Below, piece by piece: positions 1-9,261 of a stretch of DNA of 64,000 nt. This DNA comes from Archangium violaceum (lineage in GTDB: Bacteria > Myxococcota > Myxococcia > Myxococcales > Myxococcaceae). Position 1 is the stretch's first letter; every line of letters starts with the position of its first letter. Both the position numbers and the translations under genes were made by a program. The notes below the pieces were generated by a model, which was not told where the DNA came from, did not search any database, and saw nothing but the letters and a program-made list of their open reading frames with translations. The stretch spans positions 124,001 through 188,000 of the forward strand of contig NZ_CP069396.1 of NCBI RefSeq assembly GCF_016887565.1. The letters are read 5' to 3'.

Positions 1-2469
1 AACGCCCTGGGTGGGCTGGGTCACCACGGTGTAGCGGAGGCTCGAGCTGTCCGCGTCAACCCCCAGGAGCGTGATGGCCCGCGGCGTGTTCGCGGGGGTG
101 ACCACCTGCTGGGGAATGGCAATGGGCGCATCATTCACTGGATTGAGGGTGATGGTGACCGTGGCGTTACTGGAGCTCAGCGCTCCATCACTCACCCGGA
201 ACTTGAAGCTGTCCGTGCCCGTCTCGTTGGCGGTGGGCACGTAGGTGAGATTCGGGAGTGTGCCGGTGAGGGTGCCCTTCGTGGGCGGGGTCGAGATGCT
301 GTAGCTGAGAGCAGCCCCCTCCGCATCCCAGCCCGTCAAGGTGATGGCCTTCGAGGTGTCCTCGTTCGTGGAGACGGACTGGCCGTTCGCCACGGGCGTG
401 TCATTCACGGGGGCGACCGTGAGGAGGAACGTGTCCGTCGCGGTCGTCACTCCGTCCGAGACCGTCACCGTGAGGGTGGCCGTGCCAGACAGGTTCACAC
501 CGGGGACGACCCGGAGGGTGCGGCTCGTACCGCTGCCGGCGAGCGTGATGTTTCCAGGAGGAACGAGCGCGGCGTCGGACGACGTCGCCGTCACCCGAAG
601 CGCGTCGACGGCGGTGTCCACATCCCCGATGGTGAAGCTCACCAGCCCGGTGGCCACATCCTCGTTCGTGGACTGGTCCGGGATGTTGCTGAGGGTGGGA
701 CTCTTCTCACCGGAGGGACGCGGCCACACCCCGAACGCGGACTGGCTGAGGTTCTCGTAGGTCCCGCTGTTCGAGGTGATCTTCCGCAGGGCCCGGACCG
801 CGTAGTACGCCGAAGCCGGGGCGAAGCCATCGCTGTACGAGGTGGCGGTCAGCGGGGCGCCGGTGAGCCGGGTCCAGGGCCCGTCCGGGTTCGTCGCCCG
901 GTACACGTGGTAGCCGAGAAAGCCAGACGCGGCGGCATCCGCCGAGGGGGCCCAGCTCAGGTTCGCGCTCGTCAACCCGGAGGCCACGACCAGCTTCTGG
1001 GGCGGGGCCACGACATGGAGGCGGAGCGTGGGGTCTCCCATCAGTCCGATGTGGACGAGCTTGGAGGAGCTGTTCCTCCAGACCGGATAGTCGCTGGAGT
1101 TGTTGGCCGTCAGCCGCGCGCCATAGCCGATGGTCTCGCCCATGCCCATCGGGTGGACGAACCAATGGGGCCGGCCTGCCCAGGCCGAGGTGAGCCCATG
1201 GCCCGTCGCCGCGAGCGGAGCGCGCAGGAAGTTGTTCGTATATCCCCAGTCTCCGAAGTAACTCCCGAACAGGAACGTGAACACCGCGCGCGACTCGCCG
1301 TTGCGGAAGTCGGTCGTCGTCCCGATGCCGCCCGCGCTCTGCGAGCTTCCTCCGCCACAACCATAGGCGAGCAGGTAGGCGTTCGTGCGGAGTGTGCCCA
1401 TCCAGTCCGCGCTGGACACCGCGGCACGGCCCACCAGCGCGGAGAAGTTCCTCCAGCCGCTCGCCGCGAAGGCCTCGCCGGAGAAGTAGCCGAAGTTGTC
1501 ATCGATGAGCCCGCGGGCCGGGACACTCAGCTGTCCCTGACGCCAGGCGTGGTCCTTGGCCAGGTAGCGCCGCAAGAGCCTCGCTTCGATGTCGGTCGCG
1601 CTCTCGCCGCCCGCACCGAACACGGGCATGTTCTGGAAGTCCACCCGGCCCACCTGGAGCTCGAGCGGGGACGGAGGCGTGCTCTGGTCGAACTTCCCGT
1701 CTCCGGGCGTGTTCCGGTTGCGCGCATCATTGGCGGTCGTGACGTTGGCGGTGGTGTCCGTCCAGGTTCCGTCGAGGTCGGCGTAGTACGCGTCCGTGGG
1801 CCACGCACCATGGTGGTCCGGGATGTGTCCGTCAGGGACGATCAGGCCAGAGTAGGGCTGGGCCACGCTGCCCAGGATGACGACGGCCTGGACCGAGGGG
1901 TCCGCGGCGCGGTCCGCCTGGATGCGCGCGCGGATGGCGGGGGGAAGCTCGGTCCGGGCCACGTCGTGCCGGATGACGCGCCAGCCATCACCCCGGAGGT
2001 CCCAGATGAACTGGTCGAGCTCGGCCGAGGCCAGCGGGACGAGGGTCGCATCCACCAGCACGATGACCGAGCCACGAGCATGGACGGCGGGAATATCGAT
2101 TCCCGCGGCCACGAACCCGCTGGACACCACGTTGTCGCTCCGCACCCGCCGCACCTGGTACTCGTAGACGACACCGGTCACCACCGAGGTGTCGGCATAC
2201 GACGTCGCGGTGGGGGCCAGCGGCACGGCGGCTTCCCACGTCGGGCTACCCAGGCGCCTGCGAGAGACCGTGAGTGAGTTGACCGCGGTTGCCGAAGCGC
2301 TCCAGTTCAGCGTCAGACTGGCGGGTGAGTCCACCGCCACCGCGGCGAGCTCGATGGTGGTGTCGCGCGCACTCTGCGCACGGGCAGGGGGGCCGAGGCA
2401 GAGGAGCAGTGCCAGCCAGAGTCCGTAAGAAGCCAGTGCGTGCCGAGACCGGATGAACCGCGTATTCAG
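1..2469 (-). CDS. Secreted gingipain-like/FnIII/tandem Ig-like multidomain protein, partial (3' end outside window)
   Basis: One open frame of 823 codons runs off the left edge, so the C terminus is missing. The only fitting start is a CTG at 2467-2469, eight bases after a GGAGG ribosome site; no in-frame ATG or GTG lies just upstream. It gives a good signal peptide (basic start, hydrophobic core, PARAQ cleavage region). Next come a short FnIII-like strand region, an alpha/beta domain of about 330 residues with YGCGGGSS, FLFGSYFGDW and the late motif LMGDPTLRLH that resembles peptidase C25 (gingipain-like) proteins, an FnIII domain with VYRATNPDGPW, then tandem cadherin/Ig-like repeats (NEDVATG, VNDTPVA, NEDTSKA, VNDAPIA). 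The canonical His-Cys dyad of C25 peptidases is not evident, so protease activity is uncertain. Likely exported and cell-surface or extracellular. Confidence 0.75.
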   Translation of the reverse strand, partial: MNTRFIRSRHALASYGLWLALLLCLGPPARAQSARDTTIELAAVAVDSPASLTLNWSASATAVNSLTVSRRRLGSPTWEAAVPLAPTATSYADTSVVTGVVYEYQVRRVRSDNVVSSGFVAAGIDIPAVHARGSVIVLVDATLVPLASAELDQFIWDLRGDGWRVIRHDVARTELPPAIRARIQADRAADPSVQAVVILGSVAQPYSGLIVPDGHIPDHHGAWPTDAYYADLDGTWTDTTANVTTANDARNRNTPGDGKFDQSTPPSPLELQVGRVDFQNMPVFGAGGESATDIEARLLRRYLAKDHAWRQGQLSVPARGLIDDNFGYFSGEAFAASGWRNFSALVGRAAVSSADWMGTLRTNAYLLAYGCGGGSSQSAGGIGTTTDFRNGESRAVFTFLFGSYFGDWGYTNNFLRAPLAATGHGLTSAWAGRPHWFVHPMGMGETIGYGARLTANNSSDYPVWRNSSSKLVHIGLMGDPTLRLHVVAPPQKLVVASGLTSANLSWAPSADAAASGFLGYHVYRATNPDGPWTRLTGAPLTATSYSDGFAPASAYYAVRALRKITSNSGTYENLSQSAFGVWPRPSGEKSPTLSNIPDQSTNEDVATGLVSFTIGDVDTAVDALRVTATSSDAALVPPGNITLAGSGTSRTLRVVPGVNLSGTATLTVTVSDGVTTATDTFLLTVAPVNDTPVANGQSVSTNEDTSKAITLTGWDAEGAALSYSISTPPTKGTLTGTLPNLTYVPTANETGTDSFKFRVSDGALSSSNATVTITLNPVNDAPIAIPQQVVTPANTPRAITLLGVDADSSSLRYTVVTQPTQGV

Positions 2470-2664
2470 ATGGCTACCCTCCGAGTGAGTGAAGAGCGTA
2501 GCCTGCCGCGGCGGGCTGACACCGGGATTTCGTGTAATTCTCGTATTGCGAGACTGTGGGGGGACTTCACTACATCCAACGCCAGGACTGGCTCGGCCGT
2601 CGAGCCGCCGGGTGCTCCCCCCCTCACTTCCTTCACCCGTCACGTGCGGATCTACCTTGAGGAC

Positions 2665-3729
2665 ATGTCCGACGCGTTCACCCACCTGGAGGTCGCGGGT
2701 CGTCACGTGCGCATCAGCCGGCCGGAGAAGGTCTTCTTCTCCGCGCGCGGCGAGACGAAGCTCGACCTCATCGAGTACTACCTGGCCGTCGGTGAAGGCG
2801 TGCTTCGCGGCATCCGCGAGCGCCCATGCGCCCTCAAGCGCTACCCGGACGGGGCCGAAGGCGCGTTCTTCTTCCAGAAGCGGGTTCCGGCCGGCGCGCC
2901 CGAGTGGCTCCAAACCGCCGAGGTGACTTTTCCCAGCGGCCGGCGCGCGGACGAGCTCTGCCCGGTGGACCTGGCGCACGTCGTCTGGGCGGTGAACCTC
3001 GGCTGTCTGGACTTCAACCCGCATCCGGTACGCCGGAGCGACCTCTCGCACCCGGACGAGCTCCGCATCGACCTCGACCCGCAGCCGGGCGTGCGCTTTT
3101 CCACCGTGCGCGAGGTAGCCCTGTGCGTGCGCGAGGTGCTCGAGGAGCACGGGCTCGTTGGATACCCGAAGACGTCCGGCTCGCGCGGCATTCACGTCTA
3201 TGTCCGGCTCGCACCGCGCTGGGACTTCACCCAGGTCCGTCACGCCGCGCTCGCGCTCGCGCGGGAGGTGGAGCGGCGCATGCCGCGTCAGGCGACGAGC
3301 GCCTGGTGGAAGAAGGAGCGCGGCCGGCGGGTGTTCGTGGACTTCAACCAGAACGCGCGGGACAGGACCATCGCGTCTGTCTATTCCGTGCGTGCCAACC
3401 CCGAAGCGCGCGTGTCCTGCCCGCTGCGCTGGGACGAGGTCGCGGACGTGGAGCCCGAGGAGCTCACGCTCGCCACGGTGCCCCGGCGCTACAAGAAGCT
3501 CGGCGACGTCTGGGAAGAGATGGATGCGCGTGCCTTCACGCTCGACGGCCTCCTCGAGCTCTTCGAGCGACAGAAGGCCGCGGGGCTCGGTGAAGCCCCC
3601 TTCCCGCCGCACTTCGAGAAGCAGAAGGACGAACCGCTCCGTGCGCCGCCCCGCGAGGGCGCTCTCCGCGCCAAACCGGCGCTCGCGGCACGTGCGCGGC
3701 GACAGCCGCGTCGCGGCGGAAGCCGTTGA
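2665..3729 (+). CDS. ligD: LigD-type DNA polymerase/primase domain protein (stand-alone)
   Basis: 354 residues matching the polymerase module of bacterial LigD (archaeo-eukaryotic primase fold), which adds nucleotides during Ku-dependent non-homologous end joining. Visible family landmarks are SRPEKVFF near the start, LKRYPDG, FFQKRVP, the metal-binding ELRIDLDPQPG, KTSGSRGIHVYV, and FVDFNQNARDRTIASVYSVR. The ATG at 2665 follows a TTGAGGAC site and removes an implausible extension. The ligase and phosphoesterase modules that are fused to it in many LigD proteins are absent; a ligase gene lies immediately downstream in the opposite direction. No ku gene is in the window. The identification is firm; the repair role is taken from the family. 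Confidence 0.93.
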   Translation: MSDAFTHLEVAGRHVRISRPEKVFFSARGETKLDLIEYYLAVGEGVLRGIRERPCALKRYPDGAEGAFFFQKRVPAGAPEWLQTAEVTFPSGRRADELCPVDLAHVVWAVNLGCLDFNPHPVRRSDLSHPDELRIDLDPQPGVRFSTVREVALCVREVLEEHGLVGYPKTSGSRGIHVYVRLAPRWDFTQVRHAALALAREVERRMPRQATSAWWKKERGRRVFVDFNQNARDRTIASVYSVRANPEARVSCPLRWDEVADVEPEELTLATVPRRYKKLGDVWEEMDARAFTLDGLLELFERQKAAGLGEAPFPPHFEKQKDEPLRAPPREGALRAKPALAARARRQPRRGGSR

Positions 3730-3751
3730 CGCACCGCCTCTTCATGCACGC

Positions 3752-4843
3752 TCAATGGGCGGGGGAGGCCTCGAGCTCGGAGGCGAAGACATCGGCGAGC
3801 TCGGCCGGGACCGAGCGCTCCAATTGCGCGTAGGTGCACGAGCGCGGCGTGCGGTCCGGGCGCCACCTTCGGAAGTGCGTGGCGTGACGAAAGCGCATGC
3901 CCTGCATGTGGTCGTACGCCACCTCGACGACGAGCTCCGGGCGCACGGGCTCCCAACTCAGGTCGCGCTGCGCGCTCCAGCGGCTCTGGGCCCCCGGCAT
4001 CCGGACCGCGTCGTCCTCCACCTCCGCCCACTCGCGCCAGGGGTGCGTCTCCATCGCCCGCTTCCGGTACGGCTCGAGCTTCTTGGCGAGCTCCACCCGT
4101 TGCTTCGCGGCGAACCCCGTGGCGACGCCCGCGTGTTGCAGCGTGCCTCGCGCATCGTAGAGGCCGAGCACCAACGAGCCGATGCCCTGGCCGTCCTTGT
4201 GCCAGCGAAAGCCACCCACGACGCAGTCCGCGGTGCGCTCGTGCTTCACCTTGTACATCTCGCGCTTGCCTTCGAGGTACGGCAGGGCGAGCGGCTTGAC
4301 GACGACACCATCGAGCCCGGCGCCCTCGAAGCGGCGGAACCAGGCCTCGGCCACCTCGCGGCTGCGCGTGGCGGGCGTGAGGTGGATCGGCGCGCGGACG
4401 CGCGCGAGCGCTTTCTCGAGCAACGTCCTGCGCTCGTGGAATGGCCGCGGCCGCAAGTCTCGCTTGTCGAGCGCGAGCAGGTCGAAAGCCACGAACGAGG
4501 CGGGCGTCTCCACCGCGAGCTTGCGGATGCGTGAAGCCGCCGGGTGGATACGCTGCAACAGCGCGTCGAAATCCAGCCCGCCGTCCTCGCCCACGATGAC
4601 GATTTCACCGTCGACGACGCAGCGGCGCGGCAGATGCGTGCGTATCGACTCGACGAGCTCGGGGAAGTAGCGCGTCATCGGCCGCTCGTTGCGGCTGCCG
4701 AGGATGACCTCGTCCCCGTCGCGATAGACGATGGCGCGGAATCCGTCCCATTTCGGCTCGTAGAGCACCTCGCCTTCCTCCGGGAGCTCGCGCTCCAGCC
4801 TGGCGAGCATGGGCGACACCGGAGGCATGACGGGCAGCTTCAT
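3752..4843 (-). CDS. ATP-dependent DNA ligase, LigD ligase-module type
   Basis: 363 residues. The adenylation motif is EPKWDGFRA (catalytic Lys about residue 29), followed by VVDGEIV (motif III), FVAFDLLAL, GLDGVVVK (motif IV) and YKVKHERTADCVVGG (motif V), then an OB-fold with VVEVAYDHMQGMRFRHATHFRRWRPD. This is the ligase part of the LigD system, catalysing ATP-dependent nick or end sealing. It is convergent with the polymerase-module gene (stops 22 bp apart), so the two LigD activities are on separate genes. The start ATG at 4841-4843 gives MKLPVMPPVSPML, typical of this family. A very long open frame continues upstream antisense to the RCC1 gene; it reflects codon bias and is not coding. 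Confidence 0.93.
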   Translation of the reverse strand: MKLPVMPPVSPMLARLERELPEEGEVLYEPKWDGFRAIVYRDGDEVILGSRNERPMTRYFPELVESIRTHLPRRCVVDGEIVIVGEDGGLDFDALLQRIHPAASRIRKLAVETPASFVAFDLLALDKRDLRPRPFHERRTLLEKALARVRAPIHLTPATRSREVAEAWFRRFEGAGLDGVVVKPLALPYLEGKREMYKVKHERTADCVVGGFRWHKDGQGIGSLVLGLYDARGTLQHAGVATGFAAKQRVELAKKLEPYRKRAMETHPWREWAEVEDDAVRMPGAQSRWSAQRDLSWEPVRPELVVEVAYDHMQGMRFRHATHFRRWRPDRTPRSCTYAQLERSVPAELADVFASELEASPAH

Positions 4844-5029
4844 GAAGGGAAGCTGGGCCCGACCCGCGCGGCGATCAACCCGGCGCCCCGGTCCCCTCGT
4901 GGCGCCCGACAGGCGGGACGTCCTCGTTCGTCTTTCCCGTGTTCGTGGAAAATTGTATTCCCAATGGGTGTTAAAACGCGTAAACGTCGCATTCCAAGTA
5001 GTGCCTGTTGAACCAGTGAGGGGGTTGGA

Positions 5030-7789
5030 ATGACGAGGCGTACGACGACGTGGATGAAGTGGGTGAGGGGAGCCGGACTCATGCTGGCCATGGGCTGCGG
5101 TCCCCAGGAGGGGCCGCTCGCACCGGAGGGCCCGAGGCCAGACCACCAGCTCATGGCCCTCAGTGCGATGGCCAGCCCTGACGCCACGCTGCGCGTTCCC
5201 AGGTGCCAGGCAGGGGGTTCTGACTGTGACTCGGGCACCCTGCTCCAGGGCCGTGCGGGAGTGGGCCCGGAGCAGAACGCGCCCAACACCCTGGGCGGCA
5301 CCTGCGCCGACGGCACCTCCGGCAGCTACCGCTCCGACGAGTCCGTGGAGCAGGTGCGCGTGGTGACGGTGGACGGCTCTTCCCTGGCGGCCGGCAAGCA
5401 GGTGCGGGTGGAGGTCGTCGTCTGGGCCTACTCCGGGTACAGCTCGGATGCGCTGGACATCTACTACACGGCGGATGCTTCCCAGCCGTCGTGGACGCTC
5501 CTCACCACCCTGGTGCCTCCTGGCGCCGGCCTCCAGCGGATGAGCGCCACCTATACGCTGCCCTCCGGCGGGACGACCCAGGCCGTCCGCGCGTCCTTCC
5601 GGTACGGCGGGAGCGCCGCCCCGTGTACCCAGGGGCCGTACGATGACCGGGATGACCTGGCCTTCGACGTTGGCGGCGGGCAGATTCCGCCTCCGGTCAC
5701 GCCTTCCCCGCGCCTGGTGAAGCTCGACGCCAGCTACGAGCATGCGCTGCTCGTGCGCGCGGACGGCACCGTGTGGGGCTGGGGTTACAACAACTACGGC
5801 CAGCTCGGCCCGGCCACGAGTGAGCCGCGCGTTCGCAGCCCCGTGAAGGTGACGGGACTGAGCGGTGTCACGTCGGTGGCCTCGGGCGGCGCGTACTCGC
5901 TGGCGCTGCGCCAGGATGGCACCGTGTGGAGCTGGGGGTACAACTCCAACGGCCAGTTGGGAGATGGGACCTCGGTGAACCGGAGCACCCCCGCGCAAGT
6001 GTCCGGCTTGAGTGGCGTGGTGTCCATCACCGCGGGCAACGGCTTCGCGTTGGCGTTGCGCAACGACGGCACGGTGTGGAGCTGGGGGAGTGGCTACTCC
6101 GGTGAGCTGGGGGATGGCTCCTCCTCGCGCTCCACCCCGGCACCGATTGCCGGGCTGAGCCGCGTGGTGGCCGTCGAGGCGGGCTACGGCTACGCCCTGG
6201 CGCTGCGCGACGACGGCACGGTGTGGAGCTGGGGGGAGAACTTCGAGGGCCAACTGGGCGACGGCACCACCACCCAGCGCTCCACGCCGACGCAGGTGGG
6301 GGGACTGTCGGGCATCGTCGCCCTGGCGGCGGGAGGCTCCCACTCCCTGGCATTGCGCCAGGACGGCACGGTGTGGGGCTGGGGGAACAATTACTCGGGC
6401 CAGTTGGGTGATGGCACCAATACCCAGCGGCTCACCCCCGTTCAGGTGCAGGGGCTCACGGGGGCGACGGTCCTGGCCGCCGGTGGCCAGTCCTCCCTGG
6501 CGCTGCGCGGTGACGGTGGCGTGTGGCTCTGGGGTAACAACAGCTGCCTGGACGACGGCGCCTCGAAATCCCACACGGTGCCCGAGCAGGTGCCGGGTCT
6601 CACTGGAGGGGTGGATGTCTCCTCCGCCGATTGTGCCTCCCTGGTGCTGGATTCGAGCGGTCGGGTCTGGGCGTGGGGCGCGAACTCCAACGGCCTCTTC
6701 GCGGACGGCTCGGACTTCCAGCCCGGGCCGGTGCAGGTGCTCGCCAGCGGCTTCAAGGACGTCGCCGTGGGCAGGACGCATACCCTGGCGCTGCACCAGG
6801 ACGGTACGGTGTGGAGCTGGGGGGATAACTACTCCGGGAAGCTGGGCGATGGCACCACCTCCAACCGGCTCGCGCCGGTGCGGGTGATGAGCCTCACCGG
6901 GGTGACGGCCGTGGCCGCGGGCGACCATCACTCCCTGGCGCTGCGCCAGGATGGCACCGTGTGGAGCTGGGGTTCCAACGCCGGCCGCCAGACTTCGCAA
7001 CCCGTGCAGGTGTCGGGCCTCACCGGGGTGACGGCCGTGGCCGCTGGTGGCGGCCATTCGCTGGCGCTGCGCCAGGATGGCACCGTGTGGGCGTGGGGCT
7101 GGAACGTCGACGCCCAGTTGGGCGATGGCACCACCGTGGATCGTCCGGTGCCCTTCCAGGTGCCGGGCCTCACGGGCATCATCTCGGTGTCCGCGGGCTA
7201 CACCCACAGTCTGGCCGTGCGCAACGACGGCACGGTGTGGGGTTGGGGATGGAGCAACCGGGGCCAGCTCGGCATCGGCTCGACCTCCGCCCGCTACAAG
7301 GCGAGCCCCGTCCAGATGGCCGCCGTCACGGGTGCGACCGCGGTGGCCGGGGGTCTGGACTACTCGGTCGTCGTGGCCGGGAGTAGCAACACCCTCTGGG
7401 TCTGCGGAACGAACAACTCCGGCAACCTGGGCGATGGCACGACCAGCAGTCGCTATACCCCCGTGCAGGTGGCGGGCCTCACCGGGGTGGCCTCGGTGAC
7501 GGATCCCGAGGAAAGCCATACCCTGGCCGTCCGGGGCGACGGCACGCTGTGGGCCTGGGGAAGCAACTACGGCGGCCAACTGGGCCTGGGAACCCTGACG
7601 CAGTCCCAGGCGCTCTCACCGGTGCAGGTGGCCCTCACGGGTGTGCTCAGGGCGGGGACCGGCCTGGGCTTCTCCGTGGCCGTGAAGACCGACGGCTCCG
7701 TCTGGAGTTGGGGCAGCAACGGCTTCGAGGTGCTGGGCACCGGCCGCTCCATCCACCGGAGCGCGCCCGGCCTCGTCCCGCTCCCGTAG
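5030..7789 (+). CDS. RCC1-repeat lipoprotein (14 repeats)
   Basis: 919 residues. The start MTRRTTTWMKWVRG leads to a hydrophobic stretch ending in LAMGC, a lipobox, so the protein is probably lipid-anchored. Residues about 60-220 form a beta-rich domain with few recognisable features. From about residue 225 to the end there are fourteen RCC1-like repeats, each with a DGTVWSWG- or DGTVWGWG-type strand followed by a G-QLGDGT turn. Seven repeats make one RCC1 propeller, so two seven-bladed propellers are inferred. Repeats 6, 7 and 12 are the most diverged (GGVWLWG, SGRVWAWG, NTLWVCG). Bacterial RCC1 lipoproteins are common in myxobacteria and mostly uncharacterised; a surface binding or adhesion role is only a guess. 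Confidence 0.9.
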   Translation: MTRRTTTWMKWVRGAGLMLAMGCGPQEGPLAPEGPRPDHQLMALSAMASPDATLRVPRCQAGGSDCDSGTLLQGRAGVGPEQNAPNTLGGTCADGTSGSYRSDESVEQVRVVTVDGSSLAAGKQVRVEVVVWAYSGYSSDALDIYYTADASQPSWTLLTTLVPPGAGLQRMSATYTLPSGGTTQAVRASFRYGGSAAPCTQGPYDDRDDLAFDVGGGQIPPPVTPSPRLVKLDASYEHALLVRADGTVWGWGYNNYGQLGPATSEPRVRSPVKVTGLSGVTSVASGGAYSLALRQDGTVWSWGYNSNGQLGDGTSVNRSTPAQVSGLSGVVSITAGNGFALALRNDGTVWSWGSGYSGELGDGSSSRSTPAPIAGLSRVVAVEAGYGYALALRDDGTVWSWGENFEGQLGDGTTTQRSTPTQVGGLSGIVALAAGGSHSLALRQDGTVWGWGNNYSGQLGDGTNTQRLTPVQVQGLTGATVLAAGGQSSLALRGDGGVWLWGNNSCLDDGASKSHTVPEQVPGLTGGVDVSSADCASLVLDSSGRVWAWGANSNGLFADGSDFQPGPVQVLASGFKDVAVGRTHTLALHQDGTVWSWGDNYSGKLGDGTTSNRLAPVRVMSLTGVTAVAAGDHHSLALRQDGTVWSWGSNAGRQTSQPVQVSGLTGVTAVAAGGGHSLALRQDGTVWAWGWNVDAQLGDGTTVDRPVPFQVPGLTGIISVSAGYTHSLAVRNDGTVWGWGWSNRGQLGIGSTSARYKASPVQMAAVTGATAVAGGLDYSVVVAGSSNTLWVCGTNNSGNLGDGTTSSRYTPVQVAGLTGVASVTDPEESHTLAVRGDGTLWAWGSNYGGQLGLGTLTQSQALSPVQVALTGVLRAGTGLGFSVAVKTDGSVWSWGSNGFEVLGTGRSIHRSAPGLVPLP

Positions 7790-7820
7790 GGCGGGCCAGG
7801 CGGCGCGGGGTCGACCCCAT

Positions 7821-7852
7821 GAAGCAGCCCTGAGAAGGACAAGGGCTGCTTC
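7821..7852 (+). terminator. Hairpin terminator after the RCC1 gene
   Basis: Perfect 11-bp inverted repeat, GAAGCAGCCCT and AGGGCTGCTTC, with a 10-nt loop, 32 bp after the RCC1 stop codon. No clear T-run follows, so it may be a Rho-assisted or stabilising hairpin. Confidence 0.6.
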
Positions 7853-8030
7853 AGCCGCCGCGGAAGACCGCCTCCATGTCTTTGCCGCGGTCGAGACCAA
7901 TCACAGCGTCTCGGTGGCCCGGAGCCAGGACCTGGTGAACTGGTACAAGTAGGAAAGGTGGGCCCGGGTCCCTTCATTGACGGGCGGGGGCCGGGGATGC
8001 TGTAGAGGGGCGGAAGGGGGGACTCCTGGA

Positions 8031-8600
8031 ATGAGTGGGCGGATGACACGGCGAGCAATCCGGAGCGGGTGGGCCCTTGGCGGGGCGTTGCTGCTGCTGA
8101 GCGCATGCAGCCAATGCCAATCGGACCCGAAGACGGCGTCAAAGCCGGCGCAAGCCGCCGAGGAAAAACCCACCATCACCAAGCCCGTGTCGCTGGAGAT
8201 CAACGGCTTCAATTACACGGATTTGTATATCGCTGCTTTCATGGTGAATGGACAGGGAGGTGGCAACATCTTCGTCAGTTCCCCTACGTCAGGGGGCGGG
8301 AAGAGTGCCTGCTGCTTGAATTTGTGGCCGGGTACGGAATTGCCGACAACGCTAACGATCAAATGGACGCGGGACAACAAGCGTTGGTGTGAAGCGGAAG
8401 CCGTGCTCGAGGGACCCATTCCAGCCAATCCTCAGAACCTCGGGGTTCATTTCTTTCCGGATGGCCACATCGAGGCGGAACTGTCAGAGGGCTACCCTGA
8501 GATGAAGTTGGTGTTGGAGTCCTTCGACGACGGAAAGCGCAAGCAGTCTGGAAACACGGTGGCGGACGAGCAGACCGCGAGGTGCAAAGATGGCTACTGA
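8031..8600 (+). CDS. DUF3304-like lipoprotein
   Basis: 189 residues with a lipoprotein signal: basic start, hydrophobic core and LLLLSACS lipobox. The mature part begins with a short linker, then VSLEINGFNYTDLYI, GGGNIFVSSPTSGGGKSACC, and LTIKWTRDNKRWCEAEA, matching DUF3304 proteins as I remember them. In other proteobacteria DUF3304 genes sit beside DUF2235 hydrolase genes, often near type VI secretion loci, and are proposed to be periplasmic partners or immunity proteins. Here the stop overlaps the start of the DUF2235 gene by 11 bp (ATGGCTACTGA), so the two are translationally coupled. ATG 8031 is preferred; ATG 8043 is an alternative. The family assignment is from memory of its sequence pattern. 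Confidence 0.7.
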   Translation: MSGRMTRRAIRSGWALGGALLLLSACSQCQSDPKTASKPAQAAEEKPTITKPVSLEINGFNYTDLYIAAFMVNGQGGGNIFVSSPTSGGGKSACCLNLWPGTELPTTLTIKWTRDNKRWCEAEAVLEGPIPANPQNLGVHFFPDGHIEAELSEGYPEMKLVLESFDDGKRKQSGNTVADEQTARCKDGY

Positions 8601-9261
8601 GCAGGATTCAAAGAAGCTTCAATCACCCGGACTGCTGCAACTGGCCGCGTCTCTCTCGAGCGCGAAGGTCGAGCCCACCCGCTCCGTGCCGCTCGTGTTC
8701 GGAGCTGGGAACAAGGTGTCGGCCAATACGGTGCGACAGGGGATGAAGATCACCTTCTTCTTCGACGGTACTGGCAACAACCTGGAAGCCGATTACGCCA
8801 ATCGCGAGCACAGCAACGTCGCGAGATTGTTCCTCGCACACCAACAAACCGATAAGGGACAAGTCTCCTTCGGCTATTACATCCCGGGGCTCGGTACACG
8901 CTTCAAGGACATCAAAGATCCGGGAGGAACGACCACGGGGCTCGCCTTTGGAGGCATGGGGGAGGAGCGCCTCGAGTGGGCGATGAAGAAGCTCGAGACC
9001 CAGCTCTTCCAGGCCAAGGGCCGCTCGGTCCACGTGGCTCTGTTCGGCTTCTCCCGTGGAGCCGCCCTGGCGCGGGCCTTCGCCCGGCGCATCGCGGACC
9101 GTTGCACCAAAGCGAGCGGAGGCGGCTGGACCTTTCAATCCAAGAACACGAGGATCCCCTTCGAGCTGTACTTCATGGGCCTGTTCGACACCGTGGTCTC
9201 GGTGGGGATGCCCATGGGGACGAACAATGCCCAGTCCCTGGATCTGACGATGGGGATGTGT
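8590..9261 (+). pseudogene. DUF2235 alpha/beta hydrolase (T6SS phospholipase-like), 3' truncated
   Basis: The first ~222 codons are intact and clearly DUF2235: FFDGTGNN (about residue 57), the nucleophile elbow GFSRGAALAR (about 152), and GLFDTVVS (about 198). DUF2235 includes Tle-type type VI phospholipase effectors. At about 9262 the sequence switches abruptly to the reverse complement of a histidine-kinase 3' end, so the remaining domain, including the expected catalytic His, is lost. The frame stays open 20 codons into foreign sequence and stops at 9318. It probably formed an operon with the DUF3304 gene. Whether the stump is expressed is unknown; it should be inactive. Confidence 0.8.

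Noticed and set aside
907-2277. Long plus-strand open frame opposite the secreted protein
   Set aside because: Low-complexity Gly/Arg/Val-rich translation; the opposite strand gives a coherent signal peptide and recognisable domains across the same bases.
4844-7579. A very long minus-strand open frame antisense to the RCC1 gene, continuous with the ligase frame
   Set aside because: It mirrors the biased third codon positions of the RCC1 repeats; the translation is repetitive Arg/Gly/His/Ala sequence without protein features, and the ligase starts cleanly at 4843.
5723-7789. CRISPR or minisatellite because of regularly spaced GGCACGGTGTGGAGCTGGGG-like motifs
   Set aside because: They are in-frame codons of the RCC1 repeats.
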